Assembly: GCF_014648915.1 (NCBI RefSeq)
Contig: NZ_BMSA01000019.1
Location: 124,001 to 188,000, forward strand
Length of the DNA: 64,000 nt
Direction of reading: 5' to 3'
From: Streptomyces phaeofaciens
Lineage (GTDB): Bacteria > Actinomycetota > Actinomycetes > Streptomycetales > Streptomycetaceae
A program made the position numbers and the translations under genes. Positions 51,386 through 59,286 of the stretch are shown piece by piece. Below the pieces are notes generated by a model. That model was not told the origin of the DNA. It ran no database searches and saw nothing but the letters and a program-made list of their open reading frames with translations. The stretch's first letter is position 1. Each line of letters opens with the position of its first letter.

Positions 51386-51480
51386 GGGCCAAGGCTACCT
51401 GGCCGTTCCGGGGGCCGCGCCGATGCGGTCGGGTCGGGGGGCGGGGCGGGCCGGCCCCGGGACGCCGGGTCCGGCGGGTG

Positions 51481-51513
51481 GCCGGGCGGGTGCCGGGCGG
51501 GAGGCCGGGCGGG
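51481..51513. repeat. GCCGGGCGGG triplicate in G+C-rich spacer
   Basis: GCCGGGCGGG occurs at 51481, 51492 and 51504 in the 254-bp region between divergent nif3-like and hypothetical genes. No function is evident; the more A+T-rich stretch after 51540 is the likelier promoter for the plus-strand gene. Confidence 0.6.
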
Positions 51514-51639
51514 AGGCACAGCCACCGCCACAGCCTCAGGCGAATCGCTTCTGCACCACTCTTACGAGCGAAGCCCCCGCCACGCGGTCCCCCGCCCGCG
51601 CGTACGAAAACTAGCTTCGTCGCCGGAGGTGACCGAACC

Positions 51640-52917
51640 ATGACGGCCTGTGCGATCGAACCCACCGCGACGGACGGAGCGGACGGGACCAGGGACGCGG
51701 CGGAAGAGGCCACGGACGAGGCGGAGGCGGAGGCGGACACGGGGGCGGGGGCGGACACGGGGGCGGGGGCGGAAGCAGCGGCGGGGGCCGGGCCGGAGAC
51801 GGCGGCGGGGCCGGCGGCGGAGTCCGCCCCGCACTCCCCCTGCGTGATCACCGCGGACGGCTCCTACGCCGCGCGTCTCGCCCGTGACGCCCGCTCCGGC
51901 GCCTGGTTCCCGGAGCGCTGGACCCTCCACGGCCCCGAGCCGTACGCCGTGCCGCTGCCCGCGCACCAGCCGGAGGAGCCCGGCACGGAGGTGCAGCCGA
52001 TGGCCGACGGGCGGGTCCTGGTCCGGCGGTTCACACAGGGGCGGCACGCCTTCTCCCTGCTGTACCCGACCGGCCCCGAGACCGGCGAGCTGCCGCTCGG
52101 CGCGGTGGAGTGCCCCGACGAGGGCACCCGGCTGCGGCTGCTGCCGCCCGCCCCGTGCGGACAGCGGGCCTACGCCCTCGCCGTCGGCCGGTACTCCACC
52201 GCCGTGTGGCTCGTGGCGGGCGGCACCTTCGGGCCCGAGCACCTCGCCGAGATCCCGGGCCGTTGCTCGGGCGGCGTCTGGCTGGACCGGACCGGCCGGA
52301 TGCTCGCGCTGGACCGCGAGTCCGGCGGCCCGACCAAGACGCTGGTGGTGGACCTGGAGCGCGGCGGCGAGGTCTCCCCCCTGCTCCAGATCACCGCGGA
52401 CAGCGACGACCGCCTCCTGCTCGCCGACGTGGACAGCGGCCTGCTGATCATCTCCTCGGACGCGCCCTCCCCCGGCGAGCCCCGGCTGGGCTGGGGGGTC
52501 CTCGGCAGCACCCTGCCGGTCCGGTTCCCGGAATCCCTGCGGCTGCCCGGCTGCACGCTCACACCGTTCGCGGTCCAGCCCGGCCAGATCCTGCTCCCGG
52601 AGGCCTGCGCGGTGGCCCTGCGCATCGACGGCCCCTTCGGCAGCTGGGTCGGCAGCTGGCGCCCGGCGGAACGGCAGCTGCACCACCTCGCGGCACCGCA
52701 GGGCTGGCTGGCGGGCAGCGGCCTGTGGACCCCGGAGGGGGTGCTGCGGCTGCCGTACGTCACCGAGGCGGAGCCCTGCGGGGTGGCGCGGCTGAGCCCG
52801 CCGATCGTCCTCCCGCCGCCCCCGTCCGAGGAGCCGGCCCCGGCCCCCGACCCCCCGGCCGCACCCCGCCCGGTCCCCCTGCAACAGGCACCGCTCGACC
52901 GGCTTGTAACGAAGTAG
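51640..52917 (+). CDS. Hypothetical protein with beta-propeller-like repeats
   Basis: 425 residues, ATG 51640 preceded by CCGGAGG. Residues 1-65 are low complexity (Ala, Glu, Gly, Thr, Asp). After that come recurring strand-rich blocks (LDRTGRMLALDRESGGPTKTLVVDL, TADSDDRLLLADVDSGLLIISS) with D-x-x-G-x-x-hydrophobic patterns like propeller blades. The C-terminus is Pro-rich. No signal peptide or catalytic motif is seen. Conserved in Streptomyces as far as the layout suggests; function unknown. Confidence 0.85.
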   Translation: MTACAIEPTATDGADGTRDAAEEATDEAEAEADTGAGADTGAGAEAAAGAGPETAAGPAAESAPHSPCVITADGSYAARLARDARSGAWFPERWTLHGPEPYAVPLPAHQPEEPGTEVQPMADGRVLVRRFTQGRHAFSLLYPTGPETGELPLGAVECPDEGTRLRLLPPAPCGQRAYALAVGRYSTAVWLVAGGTFGPEHLAEIPGRCSGGVWLDRTGRMLALDRESGGPTKTLVVDLERGGEVSPLLQITADSDDRLLLADVDSGLLIISSDAPSPGEPRLGWGVLGSTLPVRFPESLRLPGCTLTPFAVQPGQILLPEACAVALRIDGPFGSWVGSWRPAERQLHHLAAPQGWLAGSGLWTPEGVLRLPYVTEAEPCGVARLSPPIVLPPPPSEEPAPAPDPPAAPRPVPLQQAPLDRLVTK

Positions 52918-53014
52918 CTGCGGTTGGCGTGGCCGCCTGGATTCGCCCCGTGGTGCTTTGGATAAAATCGCCCGGCGTTAAAGAAAGATCATGTTGACGG
53001 GGTGAACTCAACCG

Positions 53015-53173
53015 ATGAGCGACGCAAGCACCACGCAGCCGCTGTCCGCCGACTCCCAGGAGACGGCCGGTCACGGCCGGCACCGGGGCCAGGTCTCGTC
53101 CCACGACGGCGACTCGGCTCCGCACGGCAGGCACCGTAAGCCGGCCGAGGACAAGACCGAAGCGGCTGCCTGA
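53015..53173 (+). CDS. Small hydrophilic actinobacterial protein
   Basis: 52 residues, all hydrophilic, rich in His, Arg, Ser, Asp (GHGRHRGQVSSHDGDSAPHG then RHRKPAEDK). ATG 53015 with GGGGTGA about ten nt upstream; a strong terminator follows the TGA. It is too short for homology-free annotation, but codon bias and the terminator placement support it. Streptomyces carry several such small His/Asp-rich proteins of unknown function. The 97 bp before it contain an A+T-rich patch near 52965-52990 suitable for a promoter. Confidence 0.75.
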   Translation: MSDASTTQPLSADSQETAGHGRHRGQVSSHDGDSAPHGRHRKPAEDKTEAAA

Positions 53174-53181
53174 CAGTACGC

Positions 53182-53224
53182 CGAAGGGGCTCCGCCCGTC
53201 CACAGGACGGACGGAGCCCCTTCG
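53182..53224 (+). terminator. Strong terminator after small hydrophilic protein gene
   Basis: CGAAGGGGCTCCG (53182-53194) pairs with CGGAGCCCCTTCG (53212-53224), with a further CCGTCC/GGACGG pair inside and a 4-nt loop. It sits between this gene and the convergent SDR gene. Confidence 0.88.
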
Positions 53225-53292
53225 CATGTCCGGGTCCCGCCTTCTCTCCTTGCTTCGCTCTTTGCCTCTCTCTATTACTTCTCTCTCCGCTC

Positions 53293-54249
53293 CTATCGCT
53301 GCTCCCGCCGCAGCGCCAGCACCTCCGCCGCGGCGAACGTCTCCCCGTCCGGCCGGTCCGCGAAGTGGCTGCCGAGGGCGGCGTCCAGTTCCTCGAACCC
53401 GAACGTGTCCCCCTTGCAGTCGAACTTCGCCCGCACCCGAGGCCGTTCGACGACCGCGACCATCCCGCCGTGCACCACGAGCAGCTGCCCGTTGATCCGG
53501 GCGGCGGCCGGGGACGCCAGGTAGCCGACCAGTGGGGCGACATGTTCGGGGGCGAGCGGGTCGAGTCCCTCGGCCGGCTGCGCGAACCCGGCGAAGACGT
53601 CCTGCGTCATCCGGGTCCGGGCGCGCGGACAGATCACGTTGGCCGTGACGCCGTACCGGGCGAGCGCGAGGGCGGTGGACGTCGTCAGCCCGACGATTCC
53701 GCCCTTCGCCGCCGCGTAGTTGGGCTGTCCGGCCGAGCCCGCCAGGAACGCCTCCGAGGAGGTGTTCACGATCCGCCCGTACACCGGGCCGCCCGCCGCC
53801 TTGGACCGCTCCCGCCAGTGCGCGGCGGCGAAACGGGTGGTGTTGAAGTGGCCCTTGAGGTGGACCCGGATCACCGCGTCCCACTCCTCCTCCACCATGG
53901 AGAAGACCATCCGGTCGCGCAGGATGCCCGCGTTGTTGACGACGACGTCCAGCTTGCCGAACGTCTCGATCGCCGACTCGACCAGTTCACGGGCCTGCCG
54001 GAAGTCCGAGACGTCCCCGGTGTGCGCCAGCGCGGTGCCCCCGGCGGCCCGGATCTCCCGCACGACGGTCTCCGCCGGGCCGGCCGACGACTCGCCCGAG
54101 CCGTCGCGGCCGGACCGCCCGTAGTCGTTGACGACGACGGACGCGCCCAGCCGGGCCAGTTCCAGCGCCTCGGCCCGGCCGAGCCCGCGCCCGGCGCCGG
54201 TGACGATCGCGGAGAGTCCCGCGAGCGGTCCCTCGATCGGCAGTGCCAT
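53293..54249 (-). CDS. Short-chain dehydrogenase resembling Hsd4A (3-hydroxyacyl-CoA dehydrogenase type)
   Basis: 318 residues, longer than a minimal SDR and close to mycobacterial Hsd4A. TGAGRGLG cofactor motif, NNAGILRDRMVFSM, NTSSEA and YAAAKGG (catalytic Tyr/Lys) are visible, and the C-terminal about 50 residues (FDCKGDTFGFEELDAAL) extend the fold as in 17-beta-HSD4-like proteins. These oxidise 3-hydroxyacyl-CoA steroid side-chain or fatty-acid intermediates. ATG at 54249, 16 nt after the ADH gene. Part of a MaoC-ADH-SDR operon with a KstR-like box upstream. Confidence 0.88.
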   Translation of the reverse strand: MALPIEGPLAGLSAIVTGAGRGLGRAEALELARLGASVVVNDYGRSGRDGSGESSAGPAETVVREIRAAGGTALAHTGDVSDFRQARELVESAIETFGKLDVVVNNAGILRDRMVFSMVEEEWDAVIRVHLKGHFNTTRFAAAHWRERSKAAGGPVYGRIVNTSSEAFLAGSAGQPNYAAAKGGIVGLTTSTALALARYGVTANVICPRARTRMTQDVFAGFAQPAEGLDPLAPEHVAPLVGYLASPAAARINGQLLVVHGGMVAVVERPRVRAKFDCKGDTFGFEELDAALGSHFADRPDGETFAAAEVLALRREQR

Positions 54250-54265
54250 GCGATCCGCCCGCCCC

Positions 54266-55342
54266 TCAGATCTCTATGCAGGTCCGCAGCGCGGTCCCGG
54301 TGCGCATCTGGTCCAGTGCCTCGTTGATCCCGGCGAGCGGGACCCGGTGGGTGATCAGGCCTTCCAGGTCGATCCGGCCGGCCCGCCACAGGGCGATGGT
54401 CCGCTCGTAGGAGCGCAGGACGTCGCCGCCGCCGTACATCGAGGGCAGTATCCGCTTCTCGTCGAAGAACAGCTCGAACATGTTGAGCTGGAGGAAGTCG
54501 TCCATGGCACCCGCGCCGACGACCACGAGGGTGCCGCCGCGCCGGGTGTTCTCGTAGGCGGTGCGGGCCGTGGCGGAGCGGCCGACGACCTCGAAGACGT
54601 AGTCGAAGCCCTCGCCGCCGGTGACGAGTTGCTTGGCGCCGGCCAGTTCGTCGGGCGAGACCGCCTTCGTGGCGCCGAACCTGAGCGCGGCCTCGCGCCG
54701 GGACAGGACCGGGTCGACGGCGACGATCTCGGCGGCGCCCTTGAGCCGCGCGCCCTGGATCGCGGAGATGCCGACCCCGCCGCAGCCGATGACGGCGACC
54801 GACGAACCCGCCTCCACATCGGCGGTGTTGAGCGCGGCACCGAGGCCGGTGGTCACCCCGCAGCCGATGAGGGCGGCGATGTCGAAGGGCACGTCGTCGG
54901 GGATCGGGACGGCGCAGCCCGCGTCGACCACGACCTGCTCGGCGAAGGTGCCGGTCCCGGCGAAGCCGAACAGGTCCCCGCCGGGGCGGCGGAAGTTGGG
55001 CGTGCCCGCGTTCATGAACCCGGCCAGGCACAGCTCGGTCTGGCCGCGCCGGCAGGCGGGACACGCGCCGCAGGCGGGCAGCCAGCAGACGACGACCCGG
55101 TCGCCCGGCTTGACCCGGGTGACCCCCTCCCCCACCTCGAGGATCTCGCCGGCGCCCTCGTGGCCGGGCACGAACGGCGCGGGCTGCGGCAGCACCCCGC
55201 CCATGGCGGAGAGGTCCGAGTGGCACAGTCCGGTGGCCCGGATCCGGACCCTGACCCGGCCGGGGCCGAAGCCCACCGCCTCGACGTCGTCGAGGACCTC
55301 CAGCTTGTCCTGACCGATCTCCTGAAGTACGGCTGCGCGCAT
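54266..55342 (-). CDS. Zinc-dependent alcohol dehydrogenase (MDR superfamily)
   Basis: 358 residues. GLCHSD holds the catalytic Cys, GHEGAGEI the Glu and structural zinc Cys cluster CGACPACRRGQTELC is complete. NAD-binding VIGCGGVG follows. The 55-residue end has the LITHRVPLAGINEALDQM region typical of class III-like/mycothiol-type MDR enzymes, but the true substrate is unknown. ATG at 55342 with the minisatellite immediately upstream. In the operon it lies between the MaoC hydratase and the SDR, fitting oxidation of alcohols in side-chain degradation. Confidence 0.93.
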   Translation of the reverse strand: MRAAVLQEIGQDKLEVLDDVEAVGFGPGRVRVRIRATGLCHSDLSAMGGVLPQPAPFVPGHEGAGEILEVGEGVTRVKPGDRVVVCWLPACGACPACRRGQTELCLAGFMNAGTPNFRRPGGDLFGFAGTGTFAEQVVVDAGCAVPIPDDVPFDIAALIGCGVTTGLGAALNTADVEAGSSVAVIGCGGVGISAIQGARLKGAAEIVAVDPVLSRREAALRFGATKAVSPDELAGAKQLVTGGEGFDYVFEVVGRSATARTAYENTRRGGTLVVVGAGAMDDFLQLNMFELFFDEKRILPSMYGGGDVLRSYERTIALWRAGRIDLEGLITHRVPLAGINEALDQMRTGTALRTCIEI

Positions 55343-55362
55343 GGTGCGGCTCTCCCCTCGGG

Positions 55363-55516
55363 TCCCCTTACGGGTGTTGCCTTACCGGCCTTGCCTTACC
55401 GGCCTTGCCTTACCGGCCTTGCCTTACCGGCCTTGCCTTACCGGCCTTGCCTTACGGGTGTTGCCTTACGGGCCCCGCCTTACGGGTGTTGCCTTGCGGG
55501 CCTTGTCTTGCGGAGC
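55363..55516. repeat. 14-bp minisatellite, about eleven copies
   Basis: The unit TTGCCTTACCGGCC runs in tandem: five perfect copies at 55377-55446, then variants (TTGCCTTACGGGTG, TTGCCTTGCGGGCC and so on) to 55516, and one variant before. It fills most of the 204-bp gap between maoC and the ADH start, so it lies in the ADH 5' untranslated region or intercistronic message. No CRISPR-like spacing. Confidence 0.9.
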
Positions 55517-55546
55517 GGGTGGTTCGGACGGGACGGAACGCGGGGT

Positions 55547-56404
55547 TCAGGTGTGCCGGACGACGGTGTCGGCGAGAACCGCCGCGTCGTCGCGCTCCAC
55601 CGCGCTCACGGCCGCCCGCACCTCGCCCTCCCCCCGCCACAGCCGGATGCGCAGGGTCTCGCCGGGGAACACGACCCCGGCGAAGCGGGTGGCGTACGAC
55701 CGCACCCGGGTGACGTCCCCGTCCAGCAGCATGTCGACGACCGCCTTGAGGGTGATCCCGTAGGTGCACAGGCCGTGCAGGATGGGCCGGTCGAAGCCGG
55801 CGAGCTTGGCGAACTCGGGGTCGGCGTGCAGCGGGTTGTAGTCGCCGGAGAGGCGGTAGAGCAGGGCCTGGTCCTCGCGGACCGCGCGCTCCACCACCCG
55901 GTCGGGTGGTCCGGCGGGCGGCTCCAGACGGGCGGACGGGCCCCGGTCGCCGCCCCAGCCGCCCTCGCCCCGGACGAAGATCTGGGCGTCGTTGGTCCAC
56001 AGCGGCCCGTCCGCGTCGGCCACCTCGGTGCGCATGACGAGGACGGCGGCCTTGCCCTTGTCGTAGACGGCGGCGATCCGGCCGGTGGCGGTCGCGCGGC
56101 CCTCCACCGGGAGCGGGCGGTGGATCTCCAGGTGCTGTCCGCCGTGCAGGACACGGGCCAGGTCGACCTCGACGCCGGGCATGGACAGTCCGCTGATCAC
56201 CCCGGGCGAGCCGGAGCCGGCCACGGTGGCGAAACTGGGCAGGACGTGCAGCCGGGACTCCAGCGTGTAGCGCAGTTCCTCCGGGTCGGTGGCGGGGACA
56301 CCCGCGCCGATCCCGAGGTGGTAGAGCTGGACGTCCTTGCGGTTCCAGGAGATCTCGCCGGTCCGGGGTTCGGCGGCGAGCGCCTTGGCTGCGTCGATGG
56401 GCAT
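55547..56404 (-). CDS. MaoC-family enoyl-CoA hydratase resembling Hsd4B
   Basis: 285 residues, two hotdog domains as in the (R)-specific hydratases and MFE-2 hydratase-2. The N-terminal half (about 10-140) precedes the catalytic half, where GDYNPLHADPEFA (Asp and His) and GFDRPILHGLC form the hydratase-2 motif. It adds water to 2-enoyl-CoA. Size and pairing with a long SDR recall Hsd4B and Hsd4A of cholesterol side-chain degradation. ATG at 56404. First gene of the operon. Confidence 0.92.
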   Translation of the reverse strand: MPIDAAKALAAEPRTGEISWNRKDVQLYHLGIGAGVPATDPEELRYTLESRLHVLPSFATVAGSGSPGVISGLSMPGVEVDLARVLHGGQHLEIHRPLPVEGRATATGRIAAVYDKGKAAVLVMRTEVADADGPLWTNDAQIFVRGEGGWGGDRGPSARLEPPAGPPDRVVERAVREDQALLYRLSGDYNPLHADPEFAKLAGFDRPILHGLCTYGITLKAVVDMLLDGDVTRVRSYATRFAGVVFPGETLRIRLWRGEGEVRAAVSAVERDDAAVLADTVVRHT

Positions 56405-56793
56405 GGGGCTCCTGACGGTGGCGGTACAGGGCGTAAGACCCCGGCACGGCCGTCCGCACCGTCGGCCGCACCGAGGTCGTCACGGTGCCGCGGAACCCGC
56501 CGGGGTTCTAGAACGCGTTCCAGTGCGGCGACCCTCTGTATAGCCGAGCCCTGTGTACTTGTGAAGACTCCTGACGGCATGTCAGAAACGGTCGGGAGGG
56601 TGTTCCTCGGGGAAGGGGAAGGGGTCTCGGCGGCGGGAGGGCCCTCCCTGCGACGGGGGTGGGGTGCGACCGATGACATTTGTCCCGCCCGGTCGATGAC
56701 ATGCGGCCCTGCCGGACGGGCGCCGGGAACCGTAGCGTCGAAGACGGACGAAGGACGACGAAGGACAGGGCCGGATCGAACGGGGGCAGGGAC
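56405..56793. other. Intergenic region (389 bp) between divergent operons
   Basis: It separates the maoC start (56404, minus) from the histidine kinase start (56794, plus). It contains the KstR-like box at 56508-56523, and A+T-richer patches around 56530-56580 and 56690-56760 that could hold the promoters. No open reading frame in it looks real. Confidence 0.6.
56508..56523. promoter_or_regulatory. KstR-like palindrome upstream of maoC operon
   Basis: CTAGAACGCGTTCCAG contains TAGAACGCGTTCCA, which fits the KstR consensus TnnAACnnGTTnnA exactly and is palindromic apart from one position. KstR is the TetR repressor of the actinobacterial cholesterol regulon. It lies 104 bp upstream of the maoC start; no kstR gene is in the window. 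Confidence 0.65.
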
Positions 56794-58305
56794 ATGGCGA
56801 GGACACCCGGCAGGTGGCGGAAGACACTGGCGTGCCACTGGGCCGCCTGGCGCGCGCCGTTCCGCGAGGCGCGGGAGCAGCAGCGCGCCTGGCGGGCGCA
56901 CAAGGAGCGGTACGAGGCCGAGGGTGGGGGCGGGCGCGGGGCCGAGGGTGGAGGCGTGCTCGGGGCCGAGTGCGGAACCGGGCACGGGGTCGGCTGCCGG
57001 GCCGACGACAGGGCCGCTCGTCAGGCCGGCGGCGACCTGGCGGAGCCGCCGGGACCGCCGCCCACCCCGGTGGCCCTGCTGCCCTGGCTGCTGCTGGGGA
57101 TGGGCGCCTTCTCCAACCTCTTCCAGGGCGAGACGCCCAACCCGCTGCTCGGCGGCCTGGGGCTGCTCACCTTCAACTCCTGCTACATCTACGTGACCGT
57201 CCGCTCCTTCGTGAAGGACAAGCGCGAGGCGCCCTCCACCCGGGCGGCCCTGGCGGTCATGACCCTGGTGACCTGCGGTCTCGCCGGTGGCTACGGCGGC
57301 AACTGGCTGCTCTTCTTCCCCCTCCTCGGCCTGGCCGCGGGCGCCGCCCTGCGCGGAGCCCGGCTGCGCGAGGCCAGCGCGGTACTGAGCCTCCTCGCCG
57401 GTACGGTCGCCGTCCTGCACGACGGCTGGGGCGGCCTGGACATTGCCTACGCCACCTGGATCTCCACCGTGGTGACGGCCGTCATCCTGACGCTGGCCGA
57501 GGCCGTACGGGAGCTGCGCGCCGCCCGTGAGGAGCTGGCCCGGCGGGCGGTGGAGAAGGAACGGCTGCGGTTCTCCCGGGATCTGCACGACCTGCTCGGG
57601 CACACCCTGTCGGTGATCGTGGTGAAGTCGGAAGCGGCCCGGCGGCTGGCGCCCCGTGACATCGACTCCGCCCTCGCCCAGATCACGGACATCGAGTCGG
57701 TGGGCCGGCAGGCCCTGACCGAGATACGCGAGGCGGTCACCGGCTACCGCGAGGGCAGCCTGCCCACCGAACTGGAGCGGGCCCGTTCGGCGCTCACGGC
57801 GGCCGGTGTCGAGCCGTCCGTCAGCCAGTCGGGCGCACCCGTGGAGCCACAGACCGCCGCCCTGCTGGGCTGGGTGGTGCGCGAGGCGGTCACCAACGTC
57901 GTCCGGCACAGCGGCGCCACCCACTGCGGGATCACGGTGTCCGGATCGGCGGAACGGGCCCGGCTGACGGTGACGGACGACGGGCGGGGCGCGGGCGACG
58001 GGCCGGGGGCGAGCAGCGGAGGCGGAGAAGGTGCCGACGGCGGACGGGGTGCCGCCTGTGCGGGCGTCGGCGGCACGGGGCTCACCGGTCTGCGTGAGCG
58101 GCTCGCGGCGGCGGGCGGCTCGCTGACGGCCGGGCCGGGTCCGCGCGGCGGCTTCACGGTGACGGCCGAACTGCCCATGGGCATGGAGACGTCGACGGCG
58201 ACGGGGGCCGAGGCGACGGCGGCGTCCGGGGCAGGGCCGTCCGAGGTGACAGCGCCCGCAAGGGAGCTGCCTCCCGTGCCGACCGGACCTACGCTTGGGC
58301 CGTGA
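56794..58305 (+). CDS. Two-component sensor histidine kinase, NarL-pair type
   Basis: 503 residues. A basic N-terminus and Gly/Ala-rich stretch (about 35-75) precede five or six membrane helices (about 90-240), so it probably senses membrane or cell-envelope state. The HisKA_3 phosphoacceptor is His265 in FSRDLHDLLGHTLS, and the HATPase domain has REAVTNVVRHSGA (N-box) and VTDDGRGAG (G1). The tail is a Thr/Ala linker. GGGGGCAGGG precedes ATG 56794. Coupled to the response regulator by overlap. Confidence 0.93.
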   Translation: MARTPGRWRKTLACHWAAWRAPFREAREQQRAWRAHKERYEAEGGGGRGAEGGGVLGAECGTGHGVGCRADDRAARQAGGDLAEPPGPPPTPVALLPWLLLGMGAFSNLFQGETPNPLLGGLGLLTFNSCYIYVTVRSFVKDKREAPSTRAALAVMTLVTCGLAGGYGGNWLLFFPLLGLAAGAALRGARLREASAVLSLLAGTVAVLHDGWGGLDIAYATWISTVVTAVILTLAEAVRELRAAREELARRAVEKERLRFSRDLHDLLGHTLSVIVVKSEAARRLAPRDIDSALAQITDIESVGRQALTEIREAVTGYREGSLPTELERARSALTAAGVEPSVSQSGAPVEPQTAALLGWVVREAVTNVVRHSGATHCGITVSGSAERARLTVTDDGRGAGDGPGASSGGGEGADGGRGAACAGVGGTGLTGLRERLAAAGGSLTAGPGPRGGFTVTAELPMGMETSTATGAEATAASGAGPSEVTAPARELPPVPTGPTLGP

Positions 58306-58967
58306 ACGAGATGCCCGGCCGGCCCCTGGGCGAAATGCCCCGCGACCACCGGCCCACCAAGTCCATCAGGGTGCTGCTGGCGGAGGACCAGGGCATGCTG
58401 CGCGGCGCGCTGGCCCTGCTGCTGGGGCTGGAGCCGGACATCGAGGTCGTGGCCCAGGTCGGGGCCGGGGACGCGATCGTCGACGCGGCCCTGCTCCACC
58501 GCCCGGACGTCGCCCTCCTCGACATCGAACTGCCGGGCATGAGCGGACTGGAGGCCGCGGCCGAGCTGCGCGACCAGGCGCCCGACTGCCGGGTGCTGAT
58601 CCTGACCACCTTCGGCCGGCCCGGCTATCTGCGGCGGGCCATGGAGGCGGGGGCCGCCGGTTTCCTGGTGAAGGACGGTCCGGTGGAGGAGCTGGCGGCG
58701 GCGATCCGCCGGGTGCTGACGGGCGAGACCGTCATCGATCCGGCGCTCGCGGCGGCCGCCCTCGGCGCCGGCCCGAATCCGCTCACCACCCGCGAGTGCG
58801 ATGTGCTGAAGGCGTCGGTGGACGGCGCGACGGTCGCGGACATCGCCGAGCGGCTGCACCTGTCCGAGTCCACGGTCCGCAACTACCTGTCCTCCGCCAT
58901 CGGCAAGACGGCCACCCGCAACCGGATGGAGGCGATGCGGGAGGCCCGGCAGCAGGGCTGGCTGTGA
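58302..58967 (+). CDS. LuxR/NarL-family response regulator
   Basis: 221 residues, GTG start at 58302 overlapping the kinase stop by 4 nt (GTGA). The receiver domain has LLAEDQ, phospho-acceptor Asp74 (VALLDIELPG) and Lys in FLVKDGP. The C-terminal LuxR helix-turn-helix is LTTRECDVLKASVDGATVADIAERLHLSESTVRNYLSSAIGK. Likely activates genes in response to the membrane-bound kinase; targets are unknown. Confidence 0.95.
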   Translation: MNEMPGRPLGEMPRDHRPTKSIRVLLAEDQGMLRGALALLLGLEPDIEVVAQVGAGDAIVDAALLHRPDVALLDIELPGMSGLEAAAELRDQAPDCRVLILTTFGRPGYLRRAMEAGAAGFLVKDGPVEELAAAIRRVLTGETVIDPALAAAALGAGPNPLTTRECDVLKASVDGATVADIAERLHLSESTVRNYLSSAIGKTATRNRMEAMREARQQGWL

Positions 58968-59286
58968 CGAACGGCTGGGACCCGCCGAGGAGGTCGTGCC
59001 GCCGAGGACCAGTCGCGGCGAACCGACGGTGCCGGACCAGCCACGGCGAACCGGCCGCAGGACACCGACCCCGCGGCACCGACCGCAGCGGATCAGCCAC
59101 GGCGGACCGCCCGTGGCGCACCAGCCGTGGAGCGCCGGCCGCGGAAGAGCGGCCCACGGCGGACACGGGCAACAGCGGACCTGCCGCAAGGCACCAACCA
59201 CGGCGGACCGGTAACGACGGCCACCCAACGGCCGGTCGCCACGGACCGCCTGCGGAGGTCCGGACCCTCGCTGGCATAGTGCCCGC
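58968..59286. other. Intergenic region of degenerate repeats (319 bp)
   Basis: Between the response regulator and the secreted protein gene. It consists of loosely repeated CCACGGCGRACCG and ACCAGCCACGGCG motifs around 59030-59230 with no stable frame, and no feature beyond likely promoter space near 59240-59280. It looks like decayed repeats rather than a gene. Confidence 0.5.

Noticed and set aside
55363..55516. CRISPR-like array
   Set aside because: Repeats are 14 bp and contiguous with no unique spacers, and no cas genes are nearby.
55341..55763. Plus-strand frame coding for repeated PYRPCLTGLALPAL-like peptides
   Set aside because: It is only the translation of the 14-bp minisatellite and continues antisense through the MaoC gene.
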